64,000 bases of DNA, taken from contig WHUX01000037.1 of the NCBI GenBank assembly GCA_015179025.1, positions 1 to 64,000 of the forward strand, given 5' to 3'. Below the pieces are notes generated by a model that searched no databases, was not told the DNA's origin, and saw only the letters and a list, made by a program, of their open reading frames with translations. Within the stretch, counting starts at the first letter, position 1. Each line of letters starts with the position of its first letter. This DNA is from Terfezia claveryi. Taxonomy: Eukaryota > Ascomycota > Pezizomycetes > Pezizales > Pezizaceae. Made by a program: the position numbers and the translations under genes. Below are positions 57,507 through 64,000 of the stretch, piece after piece.

Positions 57507-58232
57507 GGTGAGTGTGTTGGGTGTCTGGTGGGTGGTATTATGGGTATAAGTATAATGCAGTATAAACACAGTATATACTGTATAAATTTTTTATATTTTC
57601 AACGCCTTTTTTTTTTTCTGGGGATGCGGGCACTGGTACTGCGGTGATGATGATGATGATGATGATATGCGGGAATGACGGCACCGGCGGGGGGGATGGT
57701 GTATGCAGCATAGTATATTATGCAGCAGTGTATGCAGTGTACCCTCCAAATCGATGAGCGGGATTGAATATGAATATTTACGTTTTACTCTATATTACAG
57801 AGTGCTGTACTCTGTATGTCTATATTCTACTCTACCTTATACATAAGTAACTTATACTACTGTCTGTCCATGCTGTCGATGCTGTCTTATAACATTATTA
57901 CATGCTGCACTCCGTACGGACTGTACTGTATATACAGAATACGTATTATTATATACAACGTACAGCAACCCGTCCAAAAATGTATTCTGCATAACATGTA
58001 AGTACATGTTACGGAGTTACATACATCTATGTAGTTAACAAGCCCCCACTCCCCGCTTATATAAGCAACCCAGCCCTGCTTATGCATTATGCACCCTCCC
58101 TCCAGGCAGACATAAAACATTACAACTTCCATACAAACATACAAACATACAACGTACAACATACAACATACAACATACAACTCTACGAAACTCTGCAAAC
58201 ATCATCTCAAATCTTGAGCTCAACCCCTCGGG
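57507..58232. promoter_or_regulatory. Divergent promoter region NUS1 / SEC10
   Basis: Contains a TGATGA run (57643-57667), GTAC-rich palindromic words (57905-57925, 58000-58015) and a CATACAA-type repeat (58129-58182) 50 bp before the SEC10 start. Confidence 0.6.
58129..58182 (+). repeat. Tandem CATACAA repeat in the SEC10 leader
   Basis: About seven ATACAAC/ATACAAAC units directly upstream of the SEC10 ATG at 58233. Unit length varies between 7 and 8. Confidence 0.85.
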
Positions 58233-61026
58233 ATGGTCAGCGAACAGCCCGACGGAGCGCGCTCCATCTTCCCCAAGGTTGCCTCCTTCAGCCTGGCCAC
58301 ATTCTCCGTAGGTACCGGTCTCTCGGCCCGCGCGGCGGCCATGGCTATTGCTTTTGTACGTGCTTATCCAACTTCTGTGCACAGAGCAAGGACTTTATCG
58401 TCAAGGACTTTATAGAGGGATTGAGCACGACTAGCTTGGCTGCTCATCGCCGGTCTGGAATACAGACAACAGGTATGCCTACTCACTCACTCACCCTCTC
58501 TCTCTCTCTCTCCCCTTTCTCCCAATGATACTGGCTAGCTAACAAAACGGTTGGATCTGTGGAATTGCAGCATTCGACCCCAAGCCCTACATCCGGACCT
58601 TCGAAGCCGCCCTCGACCGCCTCAAGGAACTCGACCAGGACCTCTCCGAGCGCGAAAGCGACCTCAAAGAAGGCGTCCGCCGGGCCGAGCTCGACCACAC
58701 CAGAACCATCGAGCGCCTGGGCGGCAAATTCAACCAAACGCTCCAAGAGTTCCAGCGACTCGACGCCAGCATCTCCGATGGCGGGGGCACGGCCGTACGA
58801 ATCGGGGGTGAGTTGGAACAGCTCGACAAACAGCGCCAGCGGGCAGCAGACGCAATGTTCCTAATCAAATGCTACTCCGACTTCTGCCGCGGCGATGCAT
58901 CCCGGCTGGAGGCCCTGAGAGGAACGGGAAAGATTGAGGATAGTATAAGGTGTGCGGTGGTCGCGAGACAGTTGACGATGGTTGCGAGGAGAACCGAGGG
59001 GAACAATCAGAGTAAGGATTTGATTGAAAAGTTCTCAGAGACGCTGGAGAAGGACCTGTTGAAGCAGTTTGATGATGCGTATAAGAAGACGAAGTGGGAG
59101 AATATGAAGGTAGGATATGCCTTCCAGCGGGCGGGGGGCTGCAAGAGCGGTGCTGAATTAGTGCAGGGCTGCGCAAAGGTACTATACGACTTCAATGGAG
59201 GGGCGTCTGTGACGCAGAGATTCGTCAACCAGCACGACTTTTTCATCAACATGGAAAACCTAGTCACTGGCGAAATCATAGCCGAAGGAGACATGTTCTT
59301 CTCCCTCTCCCCTCCCCCCTTTCCCTAACCTTCACTCCCCGCTAACCATAACCCCCCTCTTCACAGTTGGGAGAAACTCCCCGACCCTGACGGAGACCCC
59401 CCTGGCGTGGAACCCAGTCTGAAAAAGCTCATCCGCGAGGTTAAATACGTCCTTGAATCCGAGTCCGAAATCATCGCCAACGTCTTTCCGCAACCGGAGC
59501 AAGTCCTGGGTAAATTCCTTCAACGCGTCTTCCAGCAATCCATCCAGCAGCGCCTGGAAATAGTTTTACAGACTACAGAAAAACTATCTACCCTCGCCTA
59601 TCTCCGGACGTTACAAGCCGCACGGCTGTGCATAGGACAACTCGTCGATGAACTTAAAGCCCACGGATTAACGGAACACCCATCCCCGCTGAGCTCCACC
59701 ACGACGCTTGTCATTGATCAGAATCTCGAAGAGCTGTTTCTGCCTTACCTCGGGGGGTCGTCGTATATTGACCGGGAGAAGATTAGTCTCGATCAGTTGT
59801 ATGCGGGGGTGCTACTCAAGTTTAATCTTTTCCATTCACGCAGGAAGAAGATGCAAAACATGACATATTTCGACAGGATGAAAATCTCTGCTACAAAAGT
59901 CTCCACCGAGGCCCGAGCGCAGGCTGCCCTGGAGAAAGCAAACTCTACCGACCCCCCAACCACGGGCGGGGCCTGGTCGCGGGTCCTTGGTGTCCGGAGG
60001 GTAGATACCACTGGCTCCGAGGACCCCGGAGCCGCACCTACTACCCCCGGTGGTGGTGGTGGAGCGGCGGATAAACTCGGCGGGCTCCTGCATGCGTCCG
60101 AAGTTGACGGCGCCCTCTCCATTGACACGGCTAAGCGGATGCTCCGGTGGCTCGCGGAAGCCGTAGGCCGTAGCCTCGAGCTCTCCCCTTCATCCGACAC
60201 GCCCAAAGACGTACTCACCCTCCTGACCCTCCTAATCGACCACATGCGCAAAGGATATCTTGAGACTGCCCTGGACGCGGCCTTGGAGGCTGCGGAAGCG
60301 GCAGCGGGTAAGAGCGAGCCAGACCTGGGCTACTTTAGCGAGATAAAACCCGCGACGGTCATCATGACGCTGATGTTTGGGTTTATTAACACGGCCTTGA
60401 TCCCCCTTGCAAGCGCGAGCCTCACGGTCAGGAGGGAGATGATGATATTGAATAATGCGAGCGTGAGCTTGCTGGAGGGGAAGATAGACAGGGTTGTGCA
60501 GAAGACGCTGGATGTAGTCCTCGGGTGGATAGGTGGACTTTTGGGAAAGCAGAAGAAGAGTGATTACAGACCCAAAGACGACGATGTCTCGCTTACTACC
60601 CTCCAGACTCTGACTGCGGCGAGCATTGTCGCTTTTTTAACCAAGGTCCACGCCGTGGCCGTGGCGACCCTCTCGGGTCAGAACCTAACTGCTTTTTTGA
60701 TAGAGCTAGCAGCGAGCTTGTTGAACCTGGTGCTCGAGCACATGAAGAAATTCACGGTAAATGCCGCGGGGGGCATTATGCTCACCAAGGATGTCAGCGC
60801 GTATCATGTCGTCGTCAAGGGATGGGGGATTAAGGAGGTTAGGGAGGGGTGGGAGTTTGCACAGGAGGTGGCCAATTTGTTTGTGGTGGGCCAGGCAGCG
60901 CTGAGGGAGAGGTTGGCGGATAAGGTGGGCGTGCTGAGTAGAGTTAGGCCGGTAATGTTGAAGGTGTGGTTGTGTAGGAGGGAGGATTATGTGAGCGCCG
61001 GGATTGAAAAGCTGTTGAGTGAGTAG
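58233..61026 (+). CDS. SEC10: Exocyst complex component Sec10
   Basis: ATG 58233 (MVSEQPDGARSIFPKVAS) to TAG at 61024. Five or six exons. Introns end CTGTGCACAG (58382), then near 58475-58569, 59109-59165 (GTAGGA..GTGCAG) and about 59295-59366. Conserved Sec10 features include SKDFIVKDFIEGLS, then KPYIRTFEAALDRLKELDQD, KCYSDFCRGD, VLYDFNGGASVTQRFVNQHD, WEKLPDPDG and EVKYVLESESEIIANVFP, then a long helical C-terminal region. A Pro/Gly-rich insert with GGGGGAA lies at about 59950-60080. Sec10 helps tether secretory vesicles at growing hyphal tips. The long last exon (59367-61026) has no frame problem. Confidence 0.95.
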
Positions 61027-61423
61027 GTCGGGTTTTCAGGGTAATATATATCTATGAATTTGGGGGAGGAGGGGGGAGGGGGGGCGCGCTTGTTATTGTT
61101 ATGGTATAGTAGGTACTGTACTATAGGTTATGAAGAGGGCGTTGAAGGAGTTTTGATATCTTGTTCCATTTTGATTTTCTTTCCTTTCTTCTTTATATAG
61201 CACCTTTTTTTTTTTTTTTTTTTTTTTTTTTCTTCCCCAATCATGGGCTTACAATGAAAGCCTAAATTTAATTTATAATTGAAATCAAAATCCACCACAG
61301 CGTCTGCAAAATTATCTACGTCAAGTCACACAAACCTATCCCCTCTAACCTATTTCCCCTTTCTTCTCTTGCACGCCATCCCATCCCCATCCCCAACACA
61401 GACCTTGCACCCTCTACCCCCCT
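61027..61423. other. Convergent intergenic region with poly-T
   Basis: Holds a run of about 25 T (61207-61231) between the ends of SEC10 and the Sel1-repeat gene. No gene. Confidence 0.6.
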
Positions 61424-63018
61424 TCACTCTCCCCTATTAATCTCCCCCACCACCCCCTGCCACTCCCCCGCCCTTTTCCACTCCTCCCCAATCTCGGCTT
61501 TGCCCTCATTATCCAATATCTCCGCAAAAGCCATCATCGCCTTCGCCTTTCCCCCATGCGCCGCCACTTGGATCCACTCCCTCCCAAGTATTCTTACCTC
61601 CTGCTTGCTCAAGGCCTGCCCACCCCCCTGGTAGTGGTGGAGGTAATAACTGCCAAGGAAGTACATTGCGTGGACATTCCCCGAGGCGGCGGCCTTGGTG
61701 AGGTGGTGGATGTATTTTTCGGCTAGTTCGGGTGGAGGAGGAGGGGGGGGAATGGGGGAGGAGGGGTGAGGGTCGGGGAGTTCGGTTCCTTCTTCTCCGA
61801 CGGAGGAGGACTTGGCGGAAGGGGAGAGTGATTTGACCGAAGCAGATTCCGGTGCAGCGAGTAGGAGTGCTAAGAGAAAATACGCATCTGGTAGGTCTCC
61901 CTCACAGGCCTTTTCGAGCACCTCTTTTGCTTCCTCTAGTAGCTGCATGACTTTCTCTGGGCTGGGCGTATTCAGGTTCCCGCTCGCCTTCGTGGGTTCA
62001 GCATCCCCTCCTCCCTTCTTACCACCCCTCTTGACCCTAACATTCTTCTCCCTCACCTTACCCTCCCTGTCCCTCTCCATTAGCCTAACCTCCCACTCCA
62101 CCCTCCTCTCCCAGTTTCTTTCCGCGGCACTCAAATCAACCACATACATCTCTCCCAGCCTCAACCACGCCTCTGCTACCCCTTTTTCGCCTGCCGTCCT
62201 CAACCACCCTTTCGCCTCCTCCTTTCTTCCCCCATCAAGCCCCCCTTGGTGGGAAAGATACTCTCCCCAAATAAACGCACATGCAGGGTCACCTTTGGCC
62301 TTTGCTGCTCGTTCGATTTTGTTGAGGTACCCCCTGACCATAGCTCCTCTGGCTGCGGCGCGGGAGGCCTGCGAGCCAGGGGGGAGGGGGGAGCTGTTTG
62401 CGCGATGGTACAGGGCAATTGTGGCGGAGGGGTCTCCAAGTTCGTCGGCGAGCGTAATGAGGTGCGTTGCAGTTGAGCGGAGGGAGGAGGTGGGCGGGGT
62501 GGATTTGTGTAGGGTGATGCCGAGGAGGGTTAGTGTTTTGGGGGAGATTTTGAATTCTATCCATACCCCACCACCCCCCCGTCATGTTAGTTGTGTGGTA
62601 GATGGGAGAGATAGGTCTGTAGGTGAAAAGTAAGATAGAAATTCCAACCTTCACAAAGCGTCTCGCCATGCTCAACTCTACCCTTAATGTTTGGGTCAAT
62701 GTCTCCTCGAAGCTCGGCGTAGCGGCGGACGATGTTGAGTGCGAGAGTGGGGATCACTGGGATGGCTTTGGAGCAGTAGGCCGACATGAAGGAGTCCATG
62801 GGGAAGGTTTTAGTGTTGTACCGGTCAAAGATCTGGGCAGTGGTTAGTGGTGGACGCGAGCCCGGTGTTGAAGCTCCAGAGTTTCGAGCCCGAGGGCTAG
62901 GGGCAGAGTAGCTGCGGGTGGGGCATGGCGTGGAGAGGTGGCATGCCCGGGAGAGGGAGGTGTGTCTGGGGGGATTGAGGAGGTGGCAGAGTGGACGTTG
63001 TATTCGAGGAGGAGGCAT
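61424..63018 (-). CDS. Sel1-repeat protein, probably mitochondrial
   Basis: ATG 63018 opens an Arg/Pro/Ser-rich N-terminus (RACHLSTPCPTRSYSAP) that looks like a mitochondrial import signal. Intron near 62560-62650 joins HGETLCEG to the second exon starting KISPKTLTLLG-like sequence. The rest has helical repeats of Sel1/TPR type: GDPACAFIWGEYLSHQGG, EEAKGWLRTAGEKGVAEAWL, GDLPDAYFLLALLLAAPES and GNVHAMYFLGSYYLHH, with Lys- and Pro-rich inserts between. Stop near 61424. Related fungal mitochondrial Sel1-repeat proteins exist, but I cannot assign a substrate or a symbol. Confidence 0.75.
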
Positions 63019-64000
63019 CTATGTGGTATGTGAACTCCGGTTGAGGGTAACGCGACCCTGCGAAGCTCCCCAATAGCAGCCGAAGTCTTGGCGGCACGTG
63101 AATAGTCTGCCAAGCCGCCTATCATTATCTTCATATCTTCTCGAAAATAATATTGTTTCAGTGAGATGTTTATTTGCCCTTTCCCCCCGCGCCATCGGCA
63201 AAAACAAAGTTTCAGCGCGATGATGTCACACCCGCAGATCTCATGCACCGCTGGACTTTCAAAAACAGCTGAAGTTTGGTCCTGTGTACATTTTATTATG
63301 CGTCTCGTCATCCTTACTTCACCGTCACTCTTTACTTCACAGCCGAGATATCTGGTTCGTCAGTCCTACGGTACTTCACGGCCTAGAGATATGCTTTACT
63401 TTTCTTCCGCCCGTGGATCGTCGGGCAGGGAAAGGGTTTGTTGCTGCAACTAGACAACGGGGGTGGATAGACCCGAGCCCGCAACGGGGACCGCCGGAAC
63501 AAGTGCTTTGTGTACAGTATAAACTGGCATTATATGATAGGCTGGACTATGATGTATACAGCAGTGAGACACTTATGATGGTCTCGTGCAGGTTGGGGGG
63601 TTTTGTCGGGCCATGGCCGAATGGTGAATCGCGGGCGCGGGCGCGGGCGCGGGCAGATACCTAATGTAGCAAGCACAAGTGGCTTACATAGCCAGTGTTG
63701 TCGGGGGGGGGGGGGATTTGTTTCTGGTGGGTGGGATCCACGGCAGGGAAAAACAAGAAAAGAAAGATTGGACACAGCCACCTACTGTACATACGGGTAT
63801 ACAGTAACAAGAAGTACATAAGTAGTACCTAAGTATTGGCTGAGGGACACGTGATCTGCATGCTAAAACTCTAGACATCTAAGTAGTCCTGGATGGGCAG
63901 GTCTCTAACCCAAGATGGTACATAACTACAAGGCATCCTGTCGTGCGAGATAAAGCACCGTCCCTACAGTACCAAAATAGAACAGTACAGAAGTACCTAC
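63019..64000. other. Window end, no supported gene
   Basis: Upstream of the Sel1-repeat gene. It includes GGGCGC repeats at 63633-63657, a G run at 63703-63715 and GTAC-rich sequence at 63780-63830 and 63965-64000. The open frames here are weak. Confidence 0.5.

Noticed and set aside
61207..61231. Poly-T run considered as the tail of a reverse-inserted retrogene
   Set aside because: No gene copy or target duplication is adjacent; it lies between two convergent gene ends.

Overview
This is nuclear DNA of a filamentous ascomycete (Pezizomycotina). Conserved eukaryotic genes are cut by short introns with GT..AG ends and TACTAAC- or TACTGAC-like branch points. They include fungal-type proteins (LRG1 LIM-RhoGAP, a SHE3-like coiled coil, PTA1, a questin-oxidase-like protein), and the mobile DNA is fungal Ty1/copia plus a pogo/Fot-like miniature element. 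An early-diverging group such as Pezizales is possible, but the window does not prove it.

Layout. 1-6000 is a repeat graveyard. It holds a broken hypothetical gene, a 58-bp minisatellite, a decayed copia pol with its 3' LTR, and a 381-bp TA-flanked MITE 23 bp beyond that LTR. 6.5-11 kb has two minus-strand genes, a KH-like uncharacterised protein and a SHE3-like coiled-coil protein. 11-17.6 kb is gene-poor and holds a complete but internally deleted copia element (13403-16301) with a nested solo LTR (15271-15912), both with exact 5-bp target duplications. From 17.6 kb on the DNA is mostly housekeeping: TRM5, eIF3d, PTA1, a questin-oxidase-like gene, NOC4, ATP4, a large disordered protein, RNA1/RanGAP, COX17, a bZIP factor, a TAF3-like histone-fold protein, LRG1, a tandem-UBC E2, TAF7, NUS1, SEC10 and a Sel1-repeat protein. 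Large stretches without a supported gene are 11051-13397, 16302-17601, 37762-41230, 49241-51655 and 63019-64000.

Organisation. Genes often alternate strand. Convergent pairs are TRM5/eIF3d, questin-like/NOC4, disordered protein/RNA1, TAF3-like/LRG1, E2/TAF7 and SEC10/Sel1. Divergent pairs with short shared promoters are eIF3d/PTA1, NOC4/ATP4 and NUS1/SEC10. There is no operon or metabolic cluster. Roles recur by theme: transcription and RNA processing (TAF7, TAF3-like, bZIP, PTA1), translation and ribosome or tRNA maturation (eIF3d, NOC4, TRM5), mitochondria (ATP4, COX17), and polarity or secretion (LRG1, SEC10, NUS1, RNA1).

Most notable: (i) the nested LTR structure readable to the base; (ii) decay of both copia elements almost only by C:G to T:A changes, which suggests RIP or methyl-cytosine deamination; (iii) a MITE packed with copies of its own terminal motif; (iv) an E2-like protein with two UBC folds, each keeping a cysteine; (v) a questin-oxidase-like gene that appears to need two frame changes. 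I see no clearly new multi-gene system. All gene models were read by eye, so splice sites are stated only where the sequence makes them clear.
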